From Rhodocista pekingensis (GTDB taxonomy: Bacteria > Pseudomonadota > Alphaproteobacteria > Azospirillales > Azospirillaceae), in the NCBI RefSeq assembly GCF_042665545.1, contig NZ_JBHTCM010000010.1, positions 372,001 through 436,000 of the forward strand: DNA of 64,000 nt, written 5' to 3'. The first letter of the stretch is position 1, and each line of letters opens with the position of its first letter. The translations under genes were made by a program, and so were the position numbers. Positions 19,921 to 29,144 of this stretch are shown in pieces. A model generated the notes under the pieces. That model worked only from the letters and a program-made list of their open reading frames with translations, was not told the origin of the DNA and did no database searches.

Positions 19921-20547
19921 TCAGTGTGGCCGCGGATTGCCCGTGACCCAGTCGCGCATGCAGTCCATCAGCTCCGGCACCGGCAGGGCTTCGATGTTGG
20001 TGTCGGAGTAGCCGCGACCACGCAGCCGGTCATAGGTATCGCCCATGAACTCGTTGAAGCGGCCGAACAGGGCGGCAGGTCCCGGAACCTGCCGGAGTCC
20101 GGCGACGCCGACGAGCCAGTTGCGCACCTCCGTGAGCGCCAGCTCCGGCTCGTTCCGGTGGACTGCGATATCGGAATTCGACAGGTCGGAAATCGCCGCC
20201 TGGAAGCGGTAGCGCTCGGCCTCCAGGATCAGGCACCGCTTCACGCAGAACTCCGGCGGCCCGAAGAGGCGGCTGCCTACGTCGAGCCCCAGTTCGAACG
20301 GCATGTTGAGGCGGAAGAACTCCCCTTTCCGCCGCGCCTTGAGACGGGACAGGTCATGGATGCCGAACCGCGACTCCCGGATCAGACGGACGATCTTCGC
20401 AATCCGGGCTTCGCCGGAATCCAGGCTCTCCAGGGCGATCCGGGGAACCAGCCCGAGATCGACGACGCAGAAGAGGATCGGCCGGAGAAGCGGAAGATAC
20501 TCGTCGTCGAAGGGGCAGTTGATGAAGACGCTGGTCTCGAACGACAT
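19921..20547 (-). CDS. TIR / nucleoside-deoxyribosyltransferase-like protein, possible defence effector
   Basis: 208 residues, no signal or membrane helix. The N-terminus F-I-N-C-P-F-D-D-E-Y, then S-R-F-G-I-H-D-L-S-R, then N-M-P-F-E-L-G-L-D-V-G resembles the strand order and the N-x-x-x-E-L-G active-site loop of the TIR/deoxyribosyltransferase (STIR) fold, whose members cleave glycosidic bonds in nucleosides or NAD. The assignment is by pattern only; related proteins are usually annotated as hypothetical. It follows a DUF2188 gene by 26 bases on the same strand, so the two probably form an operon. It converges on metH. A role in phage defence or stress is inference. Confidence 0.6.
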   Translation of the reverse strand: MSFETSVFINCPFDDEYLPLLRPILFCVVDLGLVPRIALESLDSGEARIAKIVRLIRESRFGIHDLSRLKARRKGEFFRLNMPFELGLDVGSRLFGPPEFCVKRCLILEAERYRFQAAISDLSNSDIAVHRNEPELALTEVRNWLVGVAGLRQVPGPAALFGRFNEFMGDTYDRLRGRGYSDTNIEALPVPELMDCMRDWVTGNPRPH

Positions 20548-20573
20548 GCGCGGCCAGCGGCTCCTGGGGCCAC

Positions 20574-20783
20574 CTACCGGGCCGGACCGAAGCTGTCGCG
20601 GCCGACGACCACGCCGTCACGGCGATGGATGTACAGCTCGCCCTGCGCCTTGCGGGCCTTGTCGGTGGCATAGCGGATCGCATCGGCCTGGCTGTCGAAC
20701 CGACGGGAGGCGCGCACCGCCCCGGACCGCCGGACATTCCAGCTTCCGTCCGCCGAGGGGATGACGTGGTGGGCGTTCTTCAT
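20574..20783 (-). CDS. DUF2188 family small protein
   Basis: 69 residues matching the compact DUF2188 pattern: H-H-V-I-P then G-S-W-N-V-R-R near the start, A-I-R-Y-A-T-D-K-A-R in the middle, and G-E-L-Y-I-H-R-R-D-G-V-V-V-G-R-D-S-F-G at the end. The fold resembles a small alpha/beta domain and the biochemical role is unknown. It is the first gene of a probable two-gene unit with the TIR-like protein. The ATG at 20783 has a modest purine-rich leader. Confidence 0.78.
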   Translation of the reverse strand: MKNAHHVIPSADGSWNVRRSGAVRASRRFDSQADAIRYATDKARKAQGELYIHRRDGVVVGRDSFGPAR

Positions 20784-21027
20784 CGGGGAACTCCGACAAC
20801 CGTCCTGTCAGTGTCACTCAACCAGAAGGCGGACGCAAGACCAGACCGATCCGGCATCCAGGGCCACCCGCCAAGGCCGCCGTGCCTGGATCGAGATCGG
20901 CATCGTTCCCGCATCTTCAAGACCGGAAGGGTCTGCCCGTCCCTCCCCTCATGACCTGCGCGACAGGCGGCCCCGGCGCCTGTTGCAAGGGGCCGTATGG
21001 CTGGCGGCAGCAAGGGAGGAGACGGGG

Positions 21028-21207
21028 ATGCGGGCGGTTCTTTCGTCGATTCTGGGTGTCGTGTCCGGGCTCTCCGCCCATCACGTCGCGGACGGTCTGA
21101 TCCAGGCGCCGCAGGCCGAGGCGCAGACCTTCGCCGTGCTGGCGGGGATCGCCGTCGCGGCGTTCTACACCAACGTCACCGCGCCGGAGGCGGCCGAGGA
21201 GGAGTGA
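21028..21207 (+). CDS. Small membrane-associated protein, 59 aa
   Basis: Short gene with AGGGAGGAG just upstream of the ATG. The product has one or two hydrophobic stretches (about residues 4-18 and 33-47) and ends with an acidic A-P-E-A-A-E-E-E. I recognise no family. Codon use is consistent with a real gene. It stands alone, between the DUF2188 unit and the convergent sensor kinase gene. Confidence 0.5.
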   Translation: MRAVLSSILGVVSGLSAHHVADGLIQAPQAEAQTFAVLAGIAVAAFYTNVTAPEAAEEE

Positions 21208-21246
21208 CGCCGGCACGGGGCCGGACCGGGGTGTGGCACCGGGCGG

Positions 21247-22749
<1,503 letters not shown>

Positions 22750-22900
22750 CATCCCCTTGGCGGATCGCCGGTCACGGGTCCGGGTGGGGGATGGTGGAAG
22801 CGTTTGCCGTTCCCGCCAATCAGCCGTGGGGAGGAACGGCACCGGGCCAAGGGCATACGACCTTGGGCCGGTTCGACCCGACCGGCCGGGACCGGGCCGG

Positions 22901-22940
22901 CGTCACTGCCGCCGGCGTTACTGCCACCGGCGTCACTGCC
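22901..22940 (-). repeat. 15-bp tandem repeat over the 3' end of the crystallin-like gene
   Basis: About 2.7 copies of CGTCACTGCCGCCGG with small differences. The gene's own stop codon lies inside the first copy as read on the minus strand, and each following copy repeats an in-frame stop codon (TGA, TAA, TGA). Confidence 0.8.
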
Positions 22941-23559
22941 AGATGTGGACGCGGCCGTTGGCGCAGCGGAAGCGCCAGGCCTCCCGGTTCCACCAGATCG
23001 TGCCGTCGTCCGGCCGGCCGGAGAAGCTGGCCCGGGCACGGTAGCCGAAGCGGTCCACGAAGCCTTCGTACACCTTGGCCTGACAGCGGCTCAGACCGCC
23101 GGAGCGGTCGTCGTCCCAGTGGATGCCGTCATCGTGACGCGGGCTGCCCCAGCCCCAGGGCGGCGGGGGCGGCGGCGGGTCGTTCCAGCCGTTGCGCGGC
23201 CCGTCGTTCCAGCGGTCATCCCAGCGGTCGTCGCGCCGGCCGTAGGCGTCAAGCTCGCGCATGGAGGAGATCTGGCGGAACATGCCGATCTGGCCCAGAT
23301 CGGCCACCCGCGACCCGGGGCGCAGCACCGTGCAGTCCTTGAAGTTCTTGTGGCGGCAGACCTCCCAGGTCCCGGAGCTGACGACCAGCGACCGGGCGCG
23401 GTCGTTCCAGGGCGGATACTCGGCCAGATTCCCGATATCGTAGCGCAACGTCGTGCGGTCGCCGCGGAAGTCGGCCTCGGAAAAGAGCGTGATCGAACCG
23501 GCGGCGGCCGATCCCGCCCACATCGCCAGGGCCGCACCGGCCAAGAGACTGCGCATCAT
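22933..23559 (-). CDS. Secreted beta/gamma-crystallin-like protein
   Basis: 208 residues with a clear signal peptide (residues 1 to about 20, ending A-G-S-A-A-A-G). The mature N-terminal part reads I-T-L-F-S-E-A-D-F-R-G-D-R-T-T-L-R, then S-G-T-W-E-V-C-R-H-K-N-F-K-D-C-T, which fits one beta/gamma-crystallin unit with its two Greek-key halves. A Trp/Asp/Pro-rich linker with seven consecutive prolines leads to a C-terminal region with two Cys and many aromatic residues. Calcium binding is possible but not demonstrable here. The start may be either of two consecutive ATGs at 23559 and 23556; GAGG lies upstream. Confidence 0.8.
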   Translation of the reverse strand: MMRSLLAGAALAMWAGSAAAGSITLFSEADFRGDRTTLRYDIGNLAEYPPWNDRARSLVVSSGTWEVCRHKNFKDCTVLRPGSRVADLGQIGMFRQISSMRELDAYGRRDDRWDDRWNDGPRNGWNDPPPPPPPWGWGSPRHDDGIHWDDDRSGGLSRCQAKVYEGFVDRFGYRARASFSGRPDDGTIWWNREAWRFRCANGRVHIWQ

Positions 23560-23701
23560 CCTTCACCTCGATGCTGGTCCCCGGCGCCTGGGCGCCTCGG
23601 GGGACAGCCTGGGAGAAGTCTGGCGGGGGTTTATGGCACCCCAAGGGCACCCCGGGGGCGGCCAGGAGGCATCCCGGAGGCCCTGGCCGGGGCAGAGCGG
23701 A

Positions 23702-24193
23702 TCATCGCCGCAGGGCAATGGCGGCCGTGACCGGCTGGTCGCCGACCGGGATGGCCGCCGCCTCGAAGGAAGGCGGGCCCATGCGGCCGATGGCATCGTT
23801 GCTGAAGCCGAACGGCTCCCGCGGGATTCCGAACAGGCCGGTGTCCAGCCGCGCATTGCCGTTCAGGTCCTGGATCACCCGGATCAGGTAGCGGCCGGGC
23901 GGCAGATCGGCCAGCGGGGCCGTCAGCCGGTCGCCCTCGGGCCGCAGCCGCGCCTGCGCCACGGGGCCGGTGCCGCGGCCGTAAGCCCCGGCGCTGTCGA
24001 ACACCTGCACCAGAATCTCCCCGCGGCCGCCGTCGGGCAGCGTGGCGAGATTGGTGACGGTCAGGGTGAGCTGGGTTGCCGACGCCGCGGGGGCCAACCC
24101 CGCCGACAGCGCTCCCGCCGTCAGCAGCAGAGCCAGGGCCGGCAGGGCGCCGGTCCGCCCTGTCCCGCCGGAGAAGGAGGCGCCCGCCATCAT
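23702..24193 (-). CDS. Exported DUF2141 family protein
   Basis: 163 residues: signal peptide to about residue 38 (A-P-A-A-S-A), then a beta-rich domain. The pattern I-L-V-Q-V-F-D-S, L-P-P-G-R-Y-L-I-R-V-I-Q-D-L-N-G-N-A-R-L-D, and G-I-P-R-E-P-F-G-F-S-N-D-A is characteristic of DUF2141. The molecular role is unknown. It starts 17 bases after metF ends on the same strand, so it may be transcribed with the regulator and metF even though nothing else ties it to methionine metabolism. Confidence 0.85.
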   Translation of the reverse strand: MMAGASFSGGTGRTGALPALALLLTAGALSAGLAPAASATQLTLTVTNLATLPDGGRGEILVQVFDSAGAYGRGTGPVAQARLRPEGDRLTAPLADLPPGRYLIRVIQDLNGNARLDTGLFGIPREPFGFSNDAIGRMGPPSFEAAAIPVGDQPVTAAIALRR

Positions 24194-24210
24194 CCGCCCG
24201 CCACCCCGGC

Positions 24211-25155
24211 TCACGCCGCCGGCGGGCGCTTCGCCCGGACCCCGAGCATGTGGCAGATGGCGACCGTCAGCTCGGCCCGGTTCAGGGTGTAGAAGTGGAA
24301 CTGCTTCACCCCCTCCCGCTCCAGATAGCGGCACTGCTCCACCGCCACGGTGGCGGCGACGAGCTGGCGCGTCTCCGGCGTCTCGTCCAGTCCCTCGAAC
24401 AGGTCGGTCATCCAGGCGGGGACGGCGCAGTTGCACTTGCCGCCCATCTCCACCGCCTTGGCGAAGTTCATGATCGGCATGACGCCGGGCACCAGCGGGA
24501 TGTCGATGCCGCGCGCCGCCGCCTTGTCGCGGAAGCGCAGGAAGGCGTCGGGATCGAAGAAGAACTGGCTGATGGCGCGGCAGGCGCCGGCATCGACCTT
24601 GCGCCGGAGGTTGTCGAGGTCGTCCTCGGCGGACCGCGCCTCCGGATGCACCTCGGGGAAGCAGGCGACGGAAATCTCGAAGTCCGCCACCCGCTTCAGC
24701 CCGGCGACCAGGTCGGCGGCATAGGCATAGCCGCCCGGATGCGGCTGGTAACCGGTGCCGCCCAGCCCACCGGTGCCGTCGGGGCGCGGCGGCGGGTCAC
24801 CGCGCAGGGCGACGATGTGGCGGATGCCGGCGTCCCAGTAGGCGCGGGCGACGGCGTCGATCTCCTCCCGCGTGGCGGCGACGCAGGTCAGGTGGGCGGC
24901 GGCGGGGATGCCGGTCTCCGCCTGGATGGCGGTGACGGTGGCGTGCGTGCGCTCGCGCGTCGAGCCGCCGGCCCCGTAGGTGACGGAGACGAACGCCGGG
25001 TCCAGCGGCGCCAGCCGGTGGATGGACTGCCACAGCGCCTCCTGCATCTTCTCCGTCTTCGGCGGGAAGAACTCGAAACTGACGCGGAGGCCGGAGGGCG
25101 GTTCCAGAAGGGGCTTCGGGGGGGCCACGGCATCCACGAGGTCTGCGAGGCTCAT
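24211..25155 (-). CDS. metF: Methylenetetrahydrofolate reductase
   Basis: 314 residues. It reduces 5,10-methylene-THF to 5-methyl-THF, the methyl donor for the MetH proteins encoded upstream in the window. Family motifs: V-S-F-E-F-F-P-P-K-T near residue 30, S-V-T-Y-G-A-G-G-S-T-R, A-A-H-L-T-C-V, and V-A-L-R-G-D-P-P. Its start overlaps the stop of the ArsR-methyltransferase gene (ATGA, 25152-25155), giving translational coupling. Regulation through the palindrome at 26259-26276 is likely. Confidence 0.95.
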   Translation of the reverse strand: MSLADLVDAVAPPKPLLEPPSGLRVSFEFFPPKTEKMQEALWQSIHRLAPLDPAFVSVTYGAGGSTRERTHATVTAIQAETGIPAAAHLTCVAATREEIDAVARAYWDAGIRHIVALRGDPPPRPDGTGGLGGTGYQPHPGGYAYAADLVAGLKRVADFEISVACFPEVHPEARSAEDDLDNLRRKVDAGACRAISQFFFDPDAFLRFRDKAAARGIDIPLVPGVMPIMNFAKAVEMGGKCNCAVPAWMTDLFEGLDETPETRQLVAATVAVEQCRYLEREGVKQFHFYTLNRAELTVAICHMLGVRAKRPPAA

Positions 25156-26141
25156 GACAGGACTCCGGACACGAGATCGATCGGGGTTTCGGGGGCGACG
25201 GCGATCCCGGATTCAGCGGGGCGCACCGCGCGCCAGATGGAGACGGTCAGCGGGTCGCCCGGCAGATGGACGACGGGGCCCGGCAGCAGCCCCGCCTGGG
25301 CCAGCCAGCCCGACACCTCGGCATCGTCGAAGCCCAGGCGGCGGTGGGCATGCTCCGTGCGCAGCACCTCCTGCTCATGGCGGGCGAAGTCCACCGCCAG
25401 CAGCACGCCGCCGGGCCGCAGCAGGCGCGACGCCTCGTAGAGCACGTCCGACGGCTCCTCCGCATAGTGCAGCACCTGATGCACGATGATGGCATCGAAG
25501 CTCTGCGAGGGCAGCGGAAGCTGGTACATGTCGCCCAGTCGGACCTGGCAGTTGCGCAGCCCCGCCCGTTCCAGGTTCACCCGCGCCACGGCCAGCATCT
25601 CGCGGCTGCTGTCCACGCCGATGGCGCGGCCGACACGTGGGCCGAACAGTTCCAGCATGCGGCCGGTGCCGGTGCCGATGTCCAGCAGGTCCCGCACCCC
25701 CTCCGTAGGGACAAGGCGCAGCAGCGTCTCCTCCACCTCCCGCTCGGGGACGTGCAGCGACCGGATCTCGTGCCAGCGGGCGGCGTTCTCCCGGAAATAC
25801 TGGGCCGCGGCCTCGCGCCGGGCGCGCCGGATCGTCTCCAGCCGCTCCAGATCCAGGGCCAGCGTCGGGTCGTCAGCGGGGATCGCGTCCACCAGCGTGT
25901 GCGCCAGCTCGGCGCAGGGACCGCGCTCCGCCAGCCGGAAATAGGCCCAGATGCCCTCCCGGAAGCGGTCGAGCAGACCGGCTTCACAGAGCAGCTTCAG
26001 ATGGCGGGAGACGCGCGGCTGGCTCTGGCCCAGGATCTGGGTCAGTTCGCTGACGGACAGCTCGCCATGGGCACACAGCGCCAGCATGCGGAGCCGGGTC
26101 GGCTCGGCCGCCGCCTTCAGCGCGTTCAGCAGGAACTCCAT
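25152..26141 (-). CDS. sahR: ArsR-family regulator fused to a SAM methyltransferase-like domain (SahR type)
   Basis: 329 residues. Residues 1 to about 90 form an ArsR winged helix (E-L-S-V-S-E-L-T-Q-I-L-G-Q-S-Q-P-R-V-S-R-H-L). Residues about 135-280 form a class I methyltransferase fold with L-L-D-I-G-T-G-T-G-R-M-L-E. In the SahR group this domain is known to sense S-adenosylhomocysteine rather than catalyse. It lies in an operon with metF, and matching palindromes precede this operon and metH, which fits a methionine-cycle regulator. GGAGGAGG directly precedes the ATG at 26141; the long upstream extension of the frame is not coding. The gene symbol rests on architecture and context. Confidence 0.82.
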   Translation of the reverse strand: MEFLLNALKAAAEPTRLRMLALCAHGELSVSELTQILGQSQPRVSRHLKLLCEAGLLDRFREGIWAYFRLAERGPCAELAHTLVDAIPADDPTLALDLERLETIRRARREAAAQYFRENAARWHEIRSLHVPEREVEETLLRLVPTEGVRDLLDIGTGTGRMLELFGPRVGRAIGVDSSREMLAVARVNLERAGLRNCQVRLGDMYQLPLPSQSFDAIIVHQVLHYAEEPSDVLYEASRLLRPGGVLLAVDFARHEQEVLRTEHAHRRLGFDDAEVSGWLAQAGLLPGPVVHLPGDPLTVSIWRAVRPAESGIAVAPETPIDLVSGVLS

Positions 26142-26258
26142 CCACCTCCTCCGCGCCGGCCCGTCCGCACCAACCGCCGGCCTGCCTGTCCTGACGTCCC
26201 TGCGGGACCCGGCGCCCCCGCCAGGCTGGCCGGCCCCCGAGCCACAGAGGCTTAAACA

Positions 26259-26276
26259 CATAAAGATATCTTTATG
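26259..26276. promoter_or_regulatory. SahR-like operator of the sahR-metF operon
   Basis: CATAAAGATATCTTTATG, a perfect 18-bp palindrome, AT-rich in GC-rich surroundings, 117 bases upstream of the regulator start. The copy before metH differs at one central position. It is consistent with autoregulation. Confidence 0.82.
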
Positions 26277-26545
26277 ACCCCGCCGATCCCCGGGCAAGGG
26301 CTTTTGCACCCCTCGCTTCCGGGACCATCGCTTCTGCGTCCTTGGCCCCCCGGCGGCGCCCGCGGGAACCGGCCGAGGGAACACTTTCGTGAAATCCGGG
26401 TTCGTTAGCGTACCGCCCGACGACGGCACCGCATGCCAGACCGTCGAGCCCGGCGGTTGTCATGCCCCCGCGCTTCCTTATATCGCCTCGGAATGCCGGA
26501 GGCCCTGCCGAAATCGCCCCCGTCCGCTGGGAGTCCCGTTCCGCC

Positions 26546-27406
26546 ATGCCGATCCCGCATCCGACCAGGCTCGTCGCCGCCGCCCTTCTGACGGGCGCGC
26601 TGCTGAGCGGGTGCGCGTCGAACCGGACGGATGACCGGCCGGGCGGCGTGGCGCCGGCGGGCAACACCCCGTCCATACCGGCGCCCGCCCCGCTGACCAG
26701 CTCGCTGACCACCCCGCAGCAGGGCGGCGCACAGGCCGAGACGCGGTCCGTCAACGACCCGCTGGAGCCGGTGAACCGCGGCATCTTCTGGTTCAACGAG
26801 GCGGTGGACACGGTGCTGATCCGGCCGCTGGCGGTGATCTACAGGACCGTGCTGCCCGACCCGGTGCAGGTGGGCGTGCGCAACGTGCTCCAGAATCTGC
26901 GCGCGCCGCTGGATCTGACCAACCAGCTCCTGCAAGGCGACTGGGACGGGGCGGGCACGGTCACCAAGCGGTTCGTCATCAACAGCACGGTCGGGCTGGC
27001 CGGGCTGATCGACGTGGCGGCGAAGAACGGCCTTCCCTACGAGTATGAGAGCTTCGACCAGACGCTGGCCGTCTGGGGCGTGCCGGAGGGACCGTATCTG
27101 GTGCTGCCGCTGATCGGCCCCTCCTCCCTGCGCGACGGGCCGGCCCTGTTCGCCGAGACGTTGGCCGATCCCTGGAACAACTATGCGAACAATACCGGTG
27201 AAGAGTGGTTTCCCTATGTCCGGTACGGTCTGGTCGCCGTGGACACCCGGGCCGGCTACATCGACGTGATCGACGATCTGAAGGCGAACAGCTTCGACTA
27301 CTATGCCGCGATGCGGTCACTTTATCGCCAACGACGGGACAACTGGATCCGCGACGGTGCGCCGGCGCCCGACCAGTATCCCGACATTCCGGACTATGAC
27401 GACTGA
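26546..27406 (+). CDS. mlaA: MlaA (VacJ) family lipoprotein
   Basis: 286-residue outer-membrane lipoprotein of the Mla system, which removes misplaced phospholipids from the outer leaflet. Lipobox L-L-S-G-C-A at about residues 16-21. Mature features: N-D-P-L-E-P-V-N-R-G-I-F-W-F-N-E, L-L-Q-G-D-W-D-G-A-G, Q-T-L-A-V-W-G-V-P-E-G-P-Y-L-V-L-P and G-P-S-S-L-R-D, all MlaA signatures. The ATG at 26546 puts the signal peptide at the N-terminus; the upstream frame to 26462 was rejected. mlaC follows. The inner-membrane MlaFED genes are not in the window. Confidence 0.93.
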   Translation: MPIPHPTRLVAAALLTGALLSGCASNRTDDRPGGVAPAGNTPSIPAPAPLTSSLTTPQQGGAQAETRSVNDPLEPVNRGIFWFNEAVDTVLIRPLAVIYRTVLPDPVQVGVRNVLQNLRAPLDLTNQLLQGDWDGAGTVTKRFVINSTVGLAGLIDVAAKNGLPYEYESFDQTLAVWGVPEGPYLVLPLIGPSSLRDGPALFAETLADPWNNYANNTGEEWFPYVRYGLVAVDTRAGYIDVIDDLKANSFDYYAAMRSLYRQRRDNWIRDGAPAPDQYPDIPDYDD

Positions 27407-27459
27407 GCGTGATGCGCGTCACTGAGTCCGGACGCCAGATTTCCCAGGATGGCAGAGTC

Positions 27460-28134
27460 ATGAACAACAATACTCCTCCCGTGCAGATGAATCGCAGCCT
27501 TGTCCTCCGGACCGTTTTCGTCTCAGCGCTGGCCGCGGCGACGGTCCTGACCGGCACCCTGACCACGGCGGCCCTGCGGCCCGCTGTCGCCCAGGCGCAG
27601 GCCCAGGGGGCGGGCGATTTCGTCGAGTCCCTGGGCGACCGCGCCATCGCGGTGCTGGCCGACCCGAAGGTCACCGACGCCCAGGCGGTGGAGGAGTTCC
27701 GCCGCCTGCTGAACGAGAACTTCGACGTCACCACGATCGGCCGCTTCGTGCTCGGCCGCTACTGGAACACGGCCAGCGAGGCGCAGCGCCAGGAGTACAT
27801 GAAGCTCTTCGAGCGCATGATCGTCGAGGTCTACGCCCAGCGGTTCAACCAGTATGCCGGGGAAACCTTCGAGGTGACCGGGTCCCGCGCCGACGGCACC
27901 AAGGACGCCATCGTCAGCAGCCAGGTGCTGCGGCCGAACGGACCGCCGGTGAAGGTGGACTGGCGCGTCCGCGCCCGCGACGGCGGCTACCGCATCGTCG
28001 ATGTGGTGGTCGAGGGGGTGAGCATGAGCGTCACCCAGCGGTCGGAGTTCGCCTCGGTGATCGAGAGCAACGGCGGCAACATCGACGCGCTGCTGGACGC
28101 CCTGCGCAAGCGGGCGCAGACCGCCGCCCGGTAA
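27460..28134 (+). CDS. mlaC: MlaC family periplasmic phospholipid-binding protein
   Basis: 224 residues with a signal peptide (core V-F-V-S-A-L-A-A-A-T-V-L, probable cleavage near A-V-A-Q-A). The mature part shows F-R-R-L-L-N-E-N-F-D-V-T-T-I-G-R-F-V-L-G-R-Y-W and V-D-W-R-V-R, typical of the MlaC/Tgt2 fold that shuttles phospholipid between membranes. Start uncertain: ATG 27460 is preferred since it leads directly into the signal peptide; a GTG at 27409 would add 17 residues. It follows mlaA by 53 bases and is probably co-transcribed. Confidence 0.9.
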   Translation: MNNNTPPVQMNRSLVLRTVFVSALAAATVLTGTLTTAALRPAVAQAQAQGAGDFVESLGDRAIAVLADPKVTDAQAVEEFRRLLNENFDVTTIGRFVLGRYWNTASEAQRQEYMKLFERMIVEVYAQRFNQYAGETFEVTGSRADGTKDAIVSSQVLRPNGPPVKVDWRVRARDGGYRIVDVVVEGVSMSVTQRSEFASVIESNGGNIDALLDALRKRAQTAAR

Positions 28135-28178
28135 CCGCCCCTTCTGTCCCCGCGGGCCGTTTCCCCGGCCCGCCGACG

Positions 28179-28208
28179 ACGGCCCCGCCTTCCCCGAGGC
28201 GGGGCCGT
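28179..28208 (+). terminator. Hairpin terminator after mlaC
   Basis: Perfect 12-bp GC-rich stem (28179-28190 with 28197-28208), six-base loop TCCCCG, 45 bases after the mlaC stop. The following T run is weak (CCGCGTTT), so efficiency is uncertain. Confidence 0.6.
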
Positions 28209-28260
28209 CCGCGTTTCCGGTGGCCCTTGCGCGGACGGGACGCCCCCCTACACTGCCGGG

Positions 28261-29064
28261 ATGCTGCGCGAACTGGCCGACTCCTGGCTGACCGACTGCC
28301 CCGCCCCGCTGCGCCGGCTGGGCCATGCCTATGCCGCCACGGCCTGCGCCGCCCGCGGCCGACGCTGCGCCCGCGCCTGGGCACCGCACCGGGAGCGGAC
28401 GAAGGCGGCGATCCGGGCGGCCGTCGCCGCCTGCGCCTCCCGCCGCACGGTGCTGGTGCTCGGCTCCGGTCCCCTGGCCGACGTGCCACTGGTGGACCTG
28501 ACCGGCCGCTTCGGGCGCGTGGTGCTGGCCGACGCCGCCCACCCACCGGCCGCGCGGCTGGCCGCCTGGCGCTGCCGGAACGGGCCGGCTGCCGTCGAGT
28601 TGGCGACGCTGGACCTGACCGGCACGGCCGCGGCCCTGACCGATCCCGCCGTCACGGCCCCGCCCGCGCCGGGTTGCACCGCCTTCCTGGACGATCCCAC
28701 GGTGGACCTCGTCCTCTCCGTCAATCTGCTCTCCCAGCTTCCCCTGCTGCCGCTGGCGGCGGCGCTGCACCGCTGGCCGGAGACGGCGGCGGACGCCTAC
28801 GGCCGGGCCATCGTCGCCGCCCATCTGACGCATCTGCGCAGCTTCCGCTGCCCGGTCCTGCTGGTGACGGACATCGCGCGGACCACCCTGGACCGGGACG
28901 GGCGCGTCCTGGAGCGGGAGGACCCGCTGTACGGCGTGGCCCTGCCGGCCGGCGCCGCGGAGGAATGGGACTGGGAGCTGGCGCCGGCGGGCGAACTGCC
29001 GGACGGACGGACACTGCGGACCCGGGTGCGGGCGCTGCGGCTGGACGACGCCCCCTCCCCCTGA
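28261..29064 (+). CDS. Conserved hypothetical protein, Rossmann/methyltransferase-like
   Basis: 267 residues, soluble. Residues about 60-75 read R-T-V-L-V-L-G-S-G-P-L-A-D-V-P, then V-V-L-A-D-A-A-H-P; residues about 140-155 read V-D-L-V-L-S-V-N-L-L-S-Q-L-P. This beta-strand/Gly-loop order suggests a SAM-binding fold without a clear catalytic motif. Many alphaproteobacteria carry similar unnamed proteins. The region between mlaC and this gene holds a terminator, so it probably has its own promoter. I cannot assign a substrate. Confidence 0.65.
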   Translation: MLRELADSWLTDCPAPLRRLGHAYAATACAARGRRCARAWAPHRERTKAAIRAAVAACASRRTVLVLGSGPLADVPLVDLTGRFGRVVLADAAHPPAARLAAWRCRNGPAAVELATLDLTGTAAALTDPAVTAPPAPGCTAFLDDPTVDLVLSVNLLSQLPLLPLAAALHRWPETAADAYGRAIVAAHLTHLRSFRCPVLLVTDIARTTLDRDGRVLEREDPLYGVALPAGAAEEWDWELAPAGELPDGRTLRTRVRALRLDDAPSP

Positions 29065-29085
29065 CGGGCGGCGGCGGGGATGTTC

Positions 29086-29115
29086 TTGACAACGGAACAG
29101 CCTCGGCACATTAAT
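29086..29115 (+). promoter_or_regulatory. Promoter of the tetR-exporter operon
   Basis: TTGACA at 29086-29091 is followed 18 bases later by ATTAAT at 29110-29115. The TetR-type dyad at 29117-29130 begins directly after the -10 element, where a bound repressor would block initiation. Confidence 0.6.
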
Positions 29116-29116
29116 G

Positions 29117-29130
29117 ACTGACTGGTCAGT
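29117..29130. promoter_or_regulatory. TetR-type operator (autoregulation)
   Basis: ACTGACTGGTCAGT: perfect 6-bp arms around TG. This is the common TGAC/GTCA operator class of TetR regulators. It lies 14 bases before the tetR start codon, just downstream of the promoter -10. Confidence 0.7.
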
Positions 29131-29144
29131 AATTATGAGCCCCC

